A stretch of DNA of 64,000 bases, from NCBI GenBank assembly GCA_013180625.2, contig SNVD02013971.1, positions 1 to 64,000 of the forward strand, written 5' to 3'. This document shows, piece after piece, positions 44,272-56,659 of the stretch (positions are counted from its first letter, which is position 1; each line of letters opens with the position of its first letter). The notes beneath the pieces are model-generated. The model saw nothing but the letters and a program-made list of their open reading frames with translations, was not told the DNA's origin and ran no database searches. Source of the DNA: Boswellia sacra (taxonomy: Eukaryota; Streptophyta; Magnoliopsida; Sapindales; Burseraceae). A program made the position numbers and the translations under genes.

Positions 44272-44837
44272 ACATTATTTTTCCTTTTTTCTATGATTTT
44301 TGAACTTTATGATTCCCTCTTTGTCTCTGGCACTTGTTATGAAACCAAGGGGAAGAGTTATGTTACTAGTTGTTTTTGGATGTTTCTGTGCTTAGGATTT
44401 TGTTTGTTGTTTTTGGTTAACATTTAACCTTTCAGCGCTTGGTTGAACTGTTATGCAGAGTTTAATTCTGCTATGCAGTTTTTACATTATGATGTTTGCA
44501 GGTTTAATGTTTGTTTTAAGTAAGGGGGAGTTTTTTTTCACATTTAGGGGGAGCAATTTATTTGTGTGTTACAATGTTGTTTTCTAATTTTGATTTGAGT
44601 TTATTGCAATTTGCCAATTGCAAGCTATTAATGCTCTATGTCTGATAACTATTTCTGTACAGGTACTGCTTGATTCAGTTAAGTTATTTCAGTTATGTCT
44701 ATTATAACTGAAAGTTGAGTAATTCTATTTTTGTGACTTTTTGACTAAGTGTTTACATTCTGTTTTTAGTTGTAGTACACTTAACCATGCAGGATTTTGT
44801 GTTCACAGAAACATGTGAATGTTTTCATCACAAGATG

Positions 44838-44851
44838 CCAAAGGGTGAGAT
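44838..44851 (+). other. Polypurine tract of copia element
   Basis: 'caaagggtgagat' directly before the right LTR. Confidence 0.7.
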
Positions 44852-45760
44852 TGTTAGTGTCAATGTGACACTTGGCAAACTTCATGCATGTGCAATGCAT
44901 GTGATCAAGATTTGTTTTTATCAACTTGTAATAAAAACATGTGTGTTATTCTTTTTTCCTAATCCATTATGAAATATTTATTTTATGAAAAGATTTGATT
45001 GGTTGATTTTTGGAAAGCTTTAAAATATTTTTGATACTTATCCTAATTGGTTAAGTATCTTAATTGATTGCAATCACCTATTTGGATTAGGATATTGCAA
45101 TATGTTTTCCTATAATTTGTGATCTTTATCTAATCATCCTATTTAGTTTGTAGGGAATTGATAATGATTAGATTTGATGATTATAGGACTTATATAACTG
45201 ATTACACAACTTATATAAGGACACTTACCCAAGGCTTGACGTAAGTGGTGTGCAAAATTGAGAAGTCCACCTGAGTGTTTTTGTTTTCTTTGTTCTTTAT
45301 TATAAAAGCTTGATGCTTGAGTGAGTTAAGACTATGCATGAATCATGCGTGTTGAGTATGTGCATAGATCTTATTTGTAAGGGTTACAGAGTCATGTAAG
45401 CTTAAATGAGTTGAGTAATTACATGAGTCTATAATAGTTATGTTGGTTATGTCTAATTAAACTAGAGTAGTTAAATCTAACGAGTTTGCGAAGTACAATA
45501 TCAGAAGAGTGTGCGAAAGACTGTGGTTGTACTCAAGGGTGATCAAGTTTACATAGATTGGGTTAGTGAGTGAGCGGGTGTCTACCACTATAAAGAGTCC
45601 TAAGTCGAGAGTAAACACATACAGTATAGTGAATTGCAACTCTTGTTGCCTGTGGATGTAGGCTAGTTTATAGTCAAACCACGTAAAATCTTCTATTCTA
45701 TTTTACTTTATTATTTTCAATTAAGTTATTGTTAACTATCATAGACTACGAAAACTAACA
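44852..45760 (+). repeat. Right LTR of copia element
   Basis: Aligns with 35866-36775 along its full length. Confidence 0.92.
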
Positions 45761-45765
45761 AATTC

Positions 45766-46371
45766 AATTTTTTTTTTACTTTTAAAACTTTTTCATATTG
45801 ATTACAATTTTTTTTTTGACATTTTATAAATTGGAGGGAAGGAAAAAATGAAGATTAAAATTACAAATAAATTATTTATTATTTCATATAAGAGCAAATT
45901 TTCATATGAATGAGAAATAACATATGTGATTAATTTAATTAATTGTAAGAGTAGCCTTATGTGGAAATCTACATTCTTTTTTTGTCCTATAATTAAAATA
46001 GAGCTTTTAATGGGTTACTAAGTGGGTTGGGGTCCGCTTTCACGCAATAAAATAAATAATAACAACAATAATAATAATAATAATAATAATAATTTTCACA
46101 TAACATAGAACGTGGGACGGGGCTTAGGATATATTTTAATATTTTTAAATGATAAAACATATGTTATTAATATATTAAAAATAATAATACCATACAAAAA
46201 CTAATTTCAAAATTATTTCCATATAATGTGACAAGTTGTAATACTATTGGATATTAAATTATAATTTATTATTATTATTATTTTTCTATATTTATTATGA
46301 ATTTTTATTATATAGAATATTGTATTATCATATCATATTGTATAGAAAGAGTAATAAAATTAGGTTGTATA
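45766..46371. other. AT-rich spacer with (AAT)n microsatellite
   Basis: No gene seen. (AAT)n occupies about 46065-46092. Confidence 0.5.
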
Positions 46372-46381
46372 TGTGATAATA

Positions 46382-46973
46382 GGGTTAATATCACAGACCA
46401 CCCTTATATTTTGACTTAATTACACCTAGAGTCATCATTTACAATTTTTGTCATAGTCTACCCCTAACTTTAAAAAAAAATCACCGATCACCTTTCTATT
46501 CGTTTGAGTGAAACTCGTAATCTTGGATCTCTTTCGCTGAAATGTCTTCATTTTCACTCATTAAAAAAAGTATTATTTACTGAAACTATTTCAAATACTC
46601 TTAGTTTAATTTTCAAGTAAAGGACACATAATGCAAAAGAAATCCAGATCAAAAATCTCGAAAAAATACTTTTATTTTGAAAATCCTGGAAACACATAAT
46701 GGCGGTGAGTTGCTCTGCTAGGGGGCAATGAAAAGCTTTTTTTTTCACTTTATATGTATTTATATGAAGTGATATTTATTTTCACTTTATATGTGTTTAC
46801 ATAAACTGCAATAGTTTTGAATAGAAATCTGACGTCATCTTATGGTCAAACTAACAGAATGGTGTTTCATAATTATTTTTTCAAAAATTAGGGGTAAACA
46901 ATGACAAAAATTGTAAACGTTGACTCCATGTGAGATTAAGGTAAAATATAGGAGTGGTCTATGATATTAACCC
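46382..46973. mobile_element. Mutator-type MITE with long inverted repeats
   Basis: Left and right ends match as inverted repeats for about 100 bp (GGGTTAATATCA...TGATATTAACCC; shared 'tttacaatttttgtcat'). A perfect 10-bp target duplication TGTGATAATA lies at 46372-46381 and 46974-46983. At 592 bp it has no coding sequence. Long TIRs plus a 9-11 bp duplication indicate a non-autonomous Mutator element. Confidence 0.88.
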
Positions 46974-46983
46974 TGTGATAATA

Positions 46984-47588
46984 TCATTAAATTAAGGACT
47001 CAATATTGGACAATCTCTCTTATAAGAAAGCTTATTAATGGATCATCCAAAATTGAGGATCTCATTAACTTGAAATTTTGTATCTAGTTCTGCATTTCTT
47101 GTAAATCCTTGACCGAGGCAATTTTGATAAAAACATGACACCAGCCTCTTACTCTAAACTCAAGAAATCATCACATTAGGGACTCAGTAGTCCGAAACCA
47201 ACTAGCACTTATAAAGAAGCAACTCCTTATTGACCTAAAACCAAAACTTATTAAATAAAATGACTGAATTCTCTGTATAAATCATAAGATGTCTCTTAAC
47301 AATTTGAGATGTGATTAATGGTATATATGGTGACATTATTTAAAAATAAAAAATTACAAAAATTGAAGGATAAGGAAGCAAAAAGTGGAAAAGGGGATGG
47401 GAGAGATAAAGATAGATCTAAAATTTTGTTCAGAAGTTCAGAATTGGGCCAGTCCTGCTCCTGCTCCAATTCCCTCTCAATTCAATTCAATGTCTACAAG
47501 TGAAGATCCGATGTGATCAATTGCCATTCTCAGTGATGTGACTACTCAAAGGGAAAGGTAGGCTATGAAAGATTGGTCTAAACTAATT
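46984..47588. other. Spacer, no gene recognised
   Basis: AT-rich. Small frames only, none with recognisable similarity. Confidence 0.4.
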
Positions 47589-47597
47589 TAAATTTTA

Positions 47598-47884
47598 GGA
47601 ATAATTCTATTTTGACCCATAGGGTAAGGCGTAATCTGTGTCATCCCTGTCTTTTTGCAAATGTAAGTTCACCCCCTGAGGTTTCACGGTATCGTTAAGT
47701 TGAACCAGCTTTAACGTTTTTTATGGTAAACAATAATTGATAGACAATAAAAAGACTACAATACCTTTTTTATAATGCAAAACATAATAATAAAATACGA
47801 CAAAAATACTAAATTAAATTTATAACAAAAAAAATTTAATGAAGAAGCGGAGCGACACTAGTCTCACGCCATCGTCCCTCTGCC

Positions 47885-47919
<35 letters not shown>

Positions 47920-47940
47920 GCGCTCAACCTCACGCCATTG

Positions 47941-47980
<40 letters not shown>

Positions 47981-49083
47981 CTCAACCTCACGGTCTCTTT
48001 CTCCTCTCCCTCTCTATCGTCGACACCAACCTCTCCGCCTTCTATCCCTCTCTTTGTCCTCTACTTGTTTTCTCCTTCTTGTCCCTCAACCCCGAGCCCA
48101 ACCGTCTCCAGCAACGCCGCTGCTGTTCCCTAGCACTACCACGTCCTTGACACCACCACTCCCCAGCACCCCATGTCTTTGCCACCGCTGCGACGAGAAG
48201 AGGATAAGCGGAGGAGTTGAGAGGTTGCAGTTTGTGTTGCGGCTTCTGGGAAGAAGACTTGTGGGGTTGCTGTTGTTGTTGCGGCTTTTGGGAAGAAGAT
48301 TATGGGGTTGCAGTTGTTGAGGGGTTTATTGAAAGGGATCTGGAGTTGTGTTTGGTAAAATAAGCGGAGGTATGGGTGCATACTGTTGGTGTTTTAAGTT
48401 TTTTGGGTTTGATTGGGTGTTAGCAGCTATGCTAAATCTTTTGAGTTAATTGGGTAGTTGATGGTGTTTTAAGTCTGGGTTCATCGGTTGTTGAGGTTTT
48501 GATTGATGCTCACGAGTTTGGGTTTTTTTTTTTTTTTTTGGATTCTTAGAAATTTGAGTAAAATGAAGGAAAATTGAAATCAATAATTTTTGTTCTTAGA
48601 ATTTAAGTGAAAAAAAAGACATAGTTGAAATCCAATTTCCCTTTAACTGTCAATAGCTGAAATTTTATACACTTCAAGTTTTTTTTTTTTATTTCGTAGT
48701 ATAAATTTTTAGCTTGTTCTTTTTGTTATAATTTTTAAGTTTTATTATTTTTCATTAATAAAGGATTATTACAGTTTTTTCTATCTCGACTGCTTAATTA
48801 AGTTAAAAAAAACTGATTTTTTTAATTAATCCTCTCTCTCTCCACGCAACTTAATTTTATAATAAACTGATTTTTTTTAATTGGTCCCTTTTCGCTCTCT
48901 CCGCTGCCTAATTTAAATTGATTTTTTAATTTTAAATTCATTGCAACTTAGATTACAAAATTGCCCCTACAACGATTTAGCTTAACGGCGCCATGAAACC
49001 TTATGGGGTGAACAGTATAACTCCAAAAAGACAAGGATGAAACCGAGATTAGGCCTTACCCTAGAGGGCAAAAAAATTATCCC
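47598..49083. mobile_element. Non-autonomous Mutator-type element with GC-rich interior
   Basis: Inverted repeats of about 110 bp: the left 'ctagggtaaggc'-like block, 'tgtctttttg' and 'gttcacccc..aggtttca' recur inverted at the right end. The target duplication is TAAATTTTA (47589-47597) versus AAAATTTTA (49084-49092). The interior 47840-48340 is much more GC-rich than its surroundings, with CT repeats followed by codon-like sequence, as expected for a captured host fragment (Pack-MULE style), but the donor is not recognised. Confidence 0.75.
47884..47978 (+). repeat. (CT)n tracts
   Basis: Two CT runs (47884-47920 and 47946-47978) separated by a duplicated 'caacctcacgccattgtccc'-like segment. 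They resemble the CT-rich 5' leaders of plant genes. Confidence 0.85.
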
Positions 49084-49092
49084 AAAATTTTA

Positions 49093-49329
49093 ATATTTTT
49101 AAAATTTATGTTTTAACAATTATATTTCATAAATTTCAAGTTTTCTAAAGTTATTAACGTTGATTTTTGTTGTAATATTAATTATAAATTCTCAATACTT
49201 CATGCATTTTAAAGTTTTTTTTTGGCCTAAATCCTAGAAACACATAAATTTTATCTAAATTAAAAAGTTATAATTTTTAACTCTTTTTGGTATTTTGTCT
49301 GCCTAAATATCTTATGTAATAATTCAATC

Positions 49330-49380
<51 letters not shown>

Positions 49381-50000
49381 AACTATACTTTATTTATTAT
49401 TAGCTTACAATTGCAACTATTTTTAAAACTATAGTTTATTTTTGAATGGGTTGTAATGTTGAAAAGTTACTGGTACGGAGATTATCTTTCAACATGGGGG
49501 TAAGGTTGGAGGCCGCATCCCCACCCTTGCCTCCCCATCCCTATCCTTGGCTTATTCACATCCCTCGTTTTATCTTACAGGCACGTTTTGTAGTATAGAA
49601 CATAGCATGACTATAATTGTATTGGATAAAATTATATTAAATTGTATAATATAAAATTAAGTAAATTTTATATTATATTTTATTCATCATTATATTATAT
49701 AAATATTAAATAATATTTTATTTGACAGAAAATGATATTAAATTATATTGAATTATTTATAATAATTAAAATAATTTAAAAATAATAAACTATAAATTTT
49801 AATTAAAAAATTCATAAACTCATACTTAAATAAAATTATATTTATTTTAGTATAAATAAATTATCCTCATTTTTTAATTTAGTTTTTATTAAAATATAAT
49901 AATAATATCGAACATTAAATTAAAAATTCAAGCCATATTTTAGAAAAAGAATTTAACTAAATACAAAAAAATGTGGAAAAAAATACATGATTCTTAATTT
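49093..50000. other. AT-rich spacer with (ATT)n
   Basis: (ATT)n at 49331-49379. A GC-rich island (49450-49560) resembles nothing recognised. No gene. Confidence 0.45.
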
Positions 50001-50830
50001 TAACTAATAAAAAATCCAATTCTCCAAATATGGAAAAAAAAAAGACAATTGCACCAAAAAAAAAAAAAAGGAGAAACCCAGACACGATTTCCTTCGTTTT
50101 CCTTCTTCCTCTTTCTTTCTCTTCCCTTTGTTACTTTCTTTTTCCCTTCTTTTTCTTTCACTTTCTTTCTCTCCCTTTTTTTCTCTACTTTCTTCTTCCA
50201 CTTTCTTTTTGTCCCTTTTTTTTTCCTCTTATTTCTTCTTCCATAGCCGTGATTTTGCAAATTACCCAACACCCACACAGCCACCAAATCCAATTGGATC
50301 TTGCACCAGTGACACAATACAACCCAACCACCACCAACACAAACAAGCAATAAAAATTAAAAAAATAACAAATTCATGGCGGCCAAGCAAACAATGATTC
50401 ATAAAATTATATCTCTCGGTTGTATTGGGTGCTAGCATTTGGGTGTTTGGGCAGTTAATGCTAGGTGGCGCTGGATCGATGATGGTGCTCAGTGGCGGTG
50501 CTGGTTTGGGATGGTGGTTTCGGAGAGAAAGGAGAGATAATATAGATTTGAGAGAGAGGGGCTCCAAGGATGATGACGATGTAGTGGAGTTTGGGAGGCT
50601 GGAGTAGGAAACGGAGAAGATGGAAGAGAGACACACGAAAGATGTTATACGGTCTAAACCCATGGGTGAGCTTTGGTTAATTTTGTATAACTTTATGCGA
50701 TCCTTATGCGCCATTTTACTATCCTATCCCAAACTAATTGTGGTGCCAAACACGGGTTACTCTAAAAAAATTTATTGTTTACCCACGTATGTTGTCCTAT
50801 ACGCTCCATCAAACTCGTCCTAAATAATTT
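50001..50830. other. Pyrimidine tract and unassigned GC-richer segment
   Basis: 50090-50240 is almost pure pyrimidine on the plus strand. A 150-residue minus-strand frame (50714-50262) rich in Ser/Pro is open but unrecognised. It may be a captured gene piece or a remnant of a DNA transposon whose possible ends ('ggcacgtttt' near 49580, 'ccaaacacgggt' near 50750) match poorly. Confidence 0.3.
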
Positions 50831-51533
50831 AATCTTTATTGAACTCATCTTCCTTGTTAAATGACAATTTTTAATTATTAGAATAATTTTTGGATATTCA
50901 TGTGAAATTATGTAGTTACATAGTTATTTATTTTACATATATTTTGTTTTATTTAATTCCCATTATTGGTAAGATAGATTGTTCGAAATTATAAAAGATT
51001 TATGATACAATACTAATTTTATTTTAATTTTATCAACTGATGATTTGAAACTGTGTCTATAATGAATGTATAAAATGTAGAACATATATATAACTCTTAA
51101 TGAACGTGAATATATATAATTTGTTTTTAAATCTTATAAAATAAACAACAAACATGTGACCTAAATATATGTTTATAGATTCATTTAGACTTCATTAAAT
51201 TCAAGCTCATTTAGATTCGACTAAAAAAATATCTTTGAAGTGACAAAAACGTATTATAAAAAATCGTGAATTAGATTGAAATTAGAGAGTGAAGTAAAAA
51301 AATGGACTTGCTTTTGTAAACTTAGGGACCGTTTGGTGCTGGGGTTTAGTTTCAAGGAAATGAAATTCACATTCCTAAGAAAGTGGAATTTGAGAATACT
51401 TGGCAAAGAAACGTTACTATGTTTGCTTACCCATAATAATCTTGTCCATGATTCCTGTGGGAATCAAATTACAGTATTTGATTGCATACAGAATATGTGA
51501 GTAACGCTATATAATGAAATTTTTTTCAGTATA
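50831..51533. other. AT-rich spacer with a transposon-end-like word
   Basis: 'ttagggaccgtttggtgctg' at about 51321 resembles the end of a PIF/Harbinger-type element, but no partner end was found. No gene. Confidence 0.35.
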
Positions 51534-51541
51534 TCAAAACG

Positions 51542-51741
51542 ATAATGCTAGACTTACAACATTCATACAACATAAACTCTACAACATGATGTAACAGCTT
51601 ACATAGGAAATCCTATTACAACATATGTAACTTCACTCATCCATTTTTGTTTTTTCCTCCTCGGATGAATTTTTTGTCACGTAGGTTGTCATATCATATT
51701 ATAGAGTTTAAGTTGTATAAATATTGTAAGTATAGTATTAC
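51542..51741. mobile_element. Small MITE
   Basis: The ends form an inverted repeat: 'taatgctagacttacaacatt' on the left against 'taatactatacttacaatatt' read from the right, continuing 'atacaac.taaactcta'. No convincing target duplication was found. Confidence 0.6.
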
Positions 51742-52263
51742 TAATGGCAAAAATACTTATGTTATTTTTCATGTTCTAATATACAAAAAAAATGAAATTA
51801 ATAATTTGGAAGATTTTTAAATTTATATATCTACATATATATATATATATATATATATGAATTTTGTATTATCTTAATAAATATATACAATTTTATAAGC
51901 CAAAAAATAAATTTATTTATATATAATTAAATATAAATATAAAACTATATAATTTAATTTAAATTTAATTTTAATTTTTTCATTTAAATATTTATAAATA
52001 TATATATAATTATTAATCTAGATATTATATACATATAAATATATTTATCTTAATTAATTTATATTATATTATATATTTATTTAATAATATAAATAAATAA
52101 ATAATATTTTTATTTATATTTTTATATATGTTTATCTATTATATTTATAAGAGTTTGTATGAATTTATATATAATTTAGTAATCTTTTTAAATTTATTGT
52201 AAATGATATAGATAAATAAATTTATATAAGAGTGGATTTAGGTTTCCTCCTAATATGAAACTC
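51742..52263. other. AT-only spacer with (AT)n
   Basis: (AT)n at 51834-51858. Very AT-rich throughout; nothing else seen. Confidence 0.5.
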
Positions 52264-52266
52264 TAA

Positions 52267-53567
52267 TGGGCTATTTGGTATGAGATTTGTCCTTATGGAA
52301 ATGGGAAACTGAAACCCACTCCATGTTTGGTTTGCTTATTTACTGTTCTTAACTCGAGAATGTGCTTTTCGTGTGGGCTTCAGATGACTGTCGAGAGGGG
52401 CAATATGGACCCTCTCATCTTTTGAGTTTGAGATTAACAGGAGAGTAAAACCCATCTCCACCAAAATTAGTACACCACCAAAATCTCATTTTAACATCTT
52501 CAACAAAACCATTTCAACATCAACAAATTATCTTTTTCCTTCTTACTCATTTAACGTTCCTTCTTCCCTTCTCTCCCAAGATCCTATTTCAACGTCAAGA
52601 AACCAAAATCTCAAACTCTAAACCCACGAAAAATCAAATAAAAACCCACGGTTAAACAATCCCAGCTGTTTGTGTCTCTCGTTCTCTCTTCCCCTTATCT
52701 TGGCTTCTTAAACCCATGAACTAGTTCTCTCTCTCTCTCTCCTGCTTTTGTCTCAACGACGCTTGTGGTGGATGGTAGCGGCGACAACTACCAAAAACGA
52801 GTTAGGTCACCCGCAGCTGGACAGTGGTAGCACGATTCTTTATGGCTGGATTACAACAGTGAGGATTTTGGATGGTGGATCGATGGTTTAGCGGTGCTGG
52901 CCGTGGGTGGTGTGTGTAATGGTGGTTATGCGATTTTGGATAGTAGATCAATGGTTGTACTATTTTTGTTTAATTTTCACGTTGGTGGTTGTGCGATTTT
53001 TTATGGTAGATCGATGGTTGTGCAATTGCTTGATTTTTGTAATGGTGGTCGTGCAAAATTTGCAGTGGCCATGAGGGGTTGCAGTGTTGTGAGGGGTTGC
53101 AATGGCCATGTGATTTATTTCTAGTTTTTGTCTTGTTTGTTAAAAAAAAATTAAACAGAAACAATTTCTTTCTTTTTTTATTTGATATGGGATTTGGTGT
53201 TTATGAATTTCTAGATAATTTTGTTGGAAAATTTTTAATGATTTGGAATTTGATTAGATGAATAATTCAACTATTATAAATATTTATTAATTTTATACTA
53301 AAATATGAAAAATAAAAGAAGTATTTTTCATAGATTGGAAAAATTTTAATTGTATTAAAGTTTACTTACCTTTTAAAAAAAAAATTAACACATTCCTGTA
53401 TGGTACCATACGAAGTAATTTGATTTTCATATATATAAAAGATAAAGATTCCTACTCGTAACTAAACATAATAATATTAGTTTCTTATATATTATATTCT
53501 CATAATCACTTTTTCAATAATTTGAATCTCATTTCGGTGAAAGTAAACAGTCATATCAAATGGCTCC
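52267..53567. mobile_element. PIF/Harbinger-like non-autonomous element
   Basis: The ends TGGGCTATTTGGTATGA and, inverted, GGAGCCATTTGATATGA match at most positions. They are flanked by TAA on both sides (52264-52266 and 53568-53570), fitting the TWA duplication of PIF/Harbinger elements. The 1301-bp interior contains CT-rich and gene-like GC-richer parts (52640-53130), but no transposase. Confidence 0.6.
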
Positions 53568-53570
53568 TAA

Positions 53571-53779
53571 GTGTTTGAGAGGGTTTGACATTACCCCTCT
53601 AGAGGGTCATTTGAAACCTATAAAAAAACCCAATTTCAAGGTTTAAAAAGTCAAATAAGTCAATCAAACAAGGGTTAAGCTTTAGATTCTTATTCCCATG
53701 TTCAGAAACCCGTATATAAAATAGCCCCTTAATGGCATGATCCTTGTTTGACAAATCGACAAATAGACAATTTTTTTTT
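53571..53779. other. Spacer, nothing recognised
   Basis: Short frames only. Confidence 0.35.
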
Positions 53780-53936
53780 TTTAATTGTTGGACACTAATG
53801 TTCGATAATAGACAATATATGCAATAGTTGACAATGTCGACTATCAAGTGATGAATGTTGGATGGATCAAAATGTCTAAATTTTTAGAAGGGATCTTTTT
53901 CAACGAGCCCCTTAATTTATGTCATTTTCAATTACC
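53780..53936. mobile_element. Possible MULE end fragment
   Basis: 'gatcaaaatgtctaaattttt' followed by 'caacgagccccttaattta' and 'cattttcaattacc' parallels the right ends of MULE-1 and MULE-2 in order and spacing, and inward there are 'gttggacac', 'ttcgata' and 'tgtcgactatc' words like the subterminal arrays. The partner end was not found. Confidence 0.35.
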
Positions 53937-55411
53937 CTGACATCTTAATATAAGTTAATCAATGCAAATTTCACGGGCGTAGGGAAAAGACCGTACTCAC
54001 AAATATGCGTTGTTTATCTTGGGTTCGTCCTTCTTTGGCTCTTTTATTATCCAATTCAACCATTAATTTGGCCATTTTAGATATTTTTAATGAGAAATGA
54101 TATTTTAACATAAAATTTTAACACAATTAATTGATATAATTTTCTAATCCTTAGAAGCCTAATCAAATAGTTGAGATTAAAAGTTAAAAAATTATATTTA
54201 ATGCTACAAACTCATCATATCTCAATCATTAGATTTTATAGGAGGTTAGGGTAATTTTGAAACTTGAGAGGTAAGTGGTATTCTCTAATTGAGAGAAAAT
54301 AATAAAAAAGGGAATGGATCTTTTGACACAATTTTTTTAACACAAAATTAGACAAATTTCTAATCTTTTATTGAATAATTTTATTTTTATTAAACAGTTA
54401 TGAGGAGTAGTCTTTGAGTTTATAAGAGAAACTGATCTATCCACCTAATAAATTAATCTTTTAAATAAAATAATTGATTCTTCCAATTGAAAATATAAAA
54501 CTCACTTGTCAATCCAATAATGTTATGATAAATATATTTATAATATAATATGACATATTATAAAATTTATCAATTTTAATTTTAATTTTATTAGAAATTT
54601 TGGTTTCAGTGTGACATTAATTAAAAGAATAATATTATATGTACAGTCAAATCTCATAACTAACTGCTTATAATCTGAATTGATAAAATTTTACTGAACA
54701 TATAACTCATTTTTTTCATTTTTGGATTTTTCCTCGTCTAGTGAATACCAACTTAAGTTATAAGCTGCTGATTATATGATTTGGTAGTAGGTGTAGCATT
54801 ACCCTAATTAAAATGTAAATATGATATTTGAATGTGAAAGAACATATAACCTAAATCTGACACACAATTATTGTAACCATATAGGTTATGCAAATTAATA
54901 GTGATGTATAAATTTCATCCGTCACGGAAGGCTTGACTGGCAATGTTTTGTTAATATCATTTCTGATCTTTCACCAACGTGATTTTATTTCCAATTTTGG
55001 AAAGAGCATGCACCTGGACTTAAATGTTATCGTAGATAACTTAAATTAGATATAAAATCAATTCCTTTATATCACTTTTATTGAGAGTTGTGCCGAAGTT
55101 TCTATTTGATATTTTTTTTATTCTTTTAAAGAATTATTTGTTTACATAAAAATTATTTTTAAATATTGAAACAAAACCACCTTAAAATTCTATTTGAAGA
55201 AACTCTTATATTCTTTTGATATTTTAAATAACAATGGGAAATTTGAAAAAAGAAATTCCATACCGAAAATTTATATACTATGAAAACAAACAAAACATAA
55301 ATTTTATTTATGTGAAGTTATATATACCGAATGATCTTGAAAAATTACTTTTTTTAAAATATTTTAATACTATGAAACCTATACAGAATTAATATTATCT
55401 AAACTATTATA
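53937..55411. other. AT-rich spacer
   Basis: No gene and no clear element. Two 'ttttaacacaa' words (54110 and 54335) may mark old MITE remnants. Confidence 0.4.
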
Positions 55412-55600
55412 ATAATGCTAGTTTTACAAATTTTTTATACAAATTCTTGCATACAAACTTTATGTGTCATAAGGTAATTGGAGTAATAAATATACAAAAT
55501 CTATCATTTAATGAACGATAATCATACGTAAACAAATAAATAATATCATATCTATTTGTATACATAAGTTTGTACATAGAGTTTGTTAGAGTATCACTAG
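55412..55600. mobile_element. Small MITE, same general type as those at 55673 and 58123
   Basis: The left end 'taatgctagttttacaaa' and right end (inverted) 'tgatactctaacaaactcta' are related to the GAGTAATGCTACT...TTACAAAC family. Divergent, with no duplication seen. Confidence 0.4.
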
Positions 55601-55672
55601 TCTAGTTATTTTTATGATAGACTATTTGATTAAATTGCATAAAAAAAGTAGGTACGAGGATAATATTAATTA

Positions 55673-55836
55673 GAGTGGTGATACCCTTACAAACAATCTA
55701 TACAAACTCACTTATACAAATATGTGTGTGTTATTGAATGATTGACACAATATTCACATTAATTAATGTAATTAAAATTTGAAATTAACTTATCCAATGA
55801 AATCATGACATATCATTTATAAGAATAGTATTACTC
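55673..55836. mobile_element. Mutator-type MITE, 164 bp
   Basis: Begins GAGTGGTGATACCCTTACAAAC and ends (inverted) GAGTAATACTATTCTTATAAA. A perfect 9-bp duplication TATTAATTA lies at 55664-55672 and 55837-55845. Confidence 0.72.
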
Positions 55837-55845
55837 TATTAATTA

Positions 55846-56654
55846 TTTAAATAGAGAGCACCTAAATATACAAACACGCTTAAAATTTTCAATAGATATG
55901 AATTGAATTGAATTCAATATAGATGATGATGTTGTTGCCTCCTTAATATCTAAAATATAAATAAATCGGTGTTCTTAAACGTTTTGTGAGTTGCATTCTA
56001 TTGTCAGCCAATAATAGACATATACATCTCAGTAATTAATTAGCATCAATAAAAGAATAAGGGGAAGAGCCTGGATTTGGTAGCTGGAAAGGCCAACGAC
56101 GGTGAAAGATAAAAATTAAGAAAAGTGGCTAGAAATAAACAGTAATTCGAGAGCGGCCAAACTGATATAAATACAAATGTTAATGACTATGGTATGTAAT
56201 GTTATAAACTTCTCTGCAAATGATTTTTTAAAAAATTTGGGGCTGGGGGAGGCCAGGAGCAAAGCGTCATAGCTCCGCCCTGAATGAATTCATACATTAA
56301 AATTTAAACCGATCCATTAAACAGTAGTCTATTAGATAAACATACCTTAATTCACATTGAATTGTAATGGAATGTTAGAAATCTAGGTTGATATATATAA
56401 AATTCTAGTGTGCAATAAATTTATATAACTAAATTCATATAATCTGGCTTAGTACAAAATCATTAGAATTTGATTAAGATTTATTTATTAAAATCTGAAG
56501 TTTGTTATGTGTATAGAAACAGAATTATCCAAGTGATAATTTCTTAGTTAAAACCCCCTGATCATAATTTATTTCATTGGTGGCATTATTTTATTATAAG
56601 TAAATATATTAAATGCCAAAGAACATGCAACCAAAATCTTACACAATAGTTATT
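55846..56654. other. AT-rich spacer
   Basis: No gene recognised. Confidence 0.4.
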
Positions 56655-56659
56655 GTAAC

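Larger units (their letters stand above)
35866..45760 (+). mobile_element. SIRE-like Ty1/copia retrotransposon, full length but decayed
   Basis: LTRs of 910 and 909 bp begin TGTTAGTG and end CTAACA, with target duplications GATTC (35861-35865) and AATTC (45761-45765), one mismatch. The order gag, protease, integrase, RT, RNase H is that of copia, and an additional 3' frame of 553 codons before the polypurine tract is typical of the SIRE/Maximus lineage. All frames contain stops. The LTRs differ at several percent by eye. Confidence 0.93.

Noticed and set aside
44787..44972. Short frame crossing the copia polypurine tract and LTR
   Set aside because: It spans the LTR border and is chance coding; the same holds for other small frames inside LTRs.
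47839..48150. Leu/Ser-rich 103-residue protein
   Set aside because: Mostly a translation of (CT)n repeats.
50262..50714. 150-residue minus-strand frame rich in Ser and Pro
   Set aside because: Low-complexity composition, no recognised domain; it overlaps a GC-richer patch and is possibly chance.
49575..50765. Complete DNA transposon
   Set aside because: The possible ends match at few positions and no convincing target duplication was found.
51321..52260. PIF/Harbinger element starting at 'ggaccgtttggtgctg'
   Set aside because: Only one end is recognisable; no matching inverted end or target duplication.
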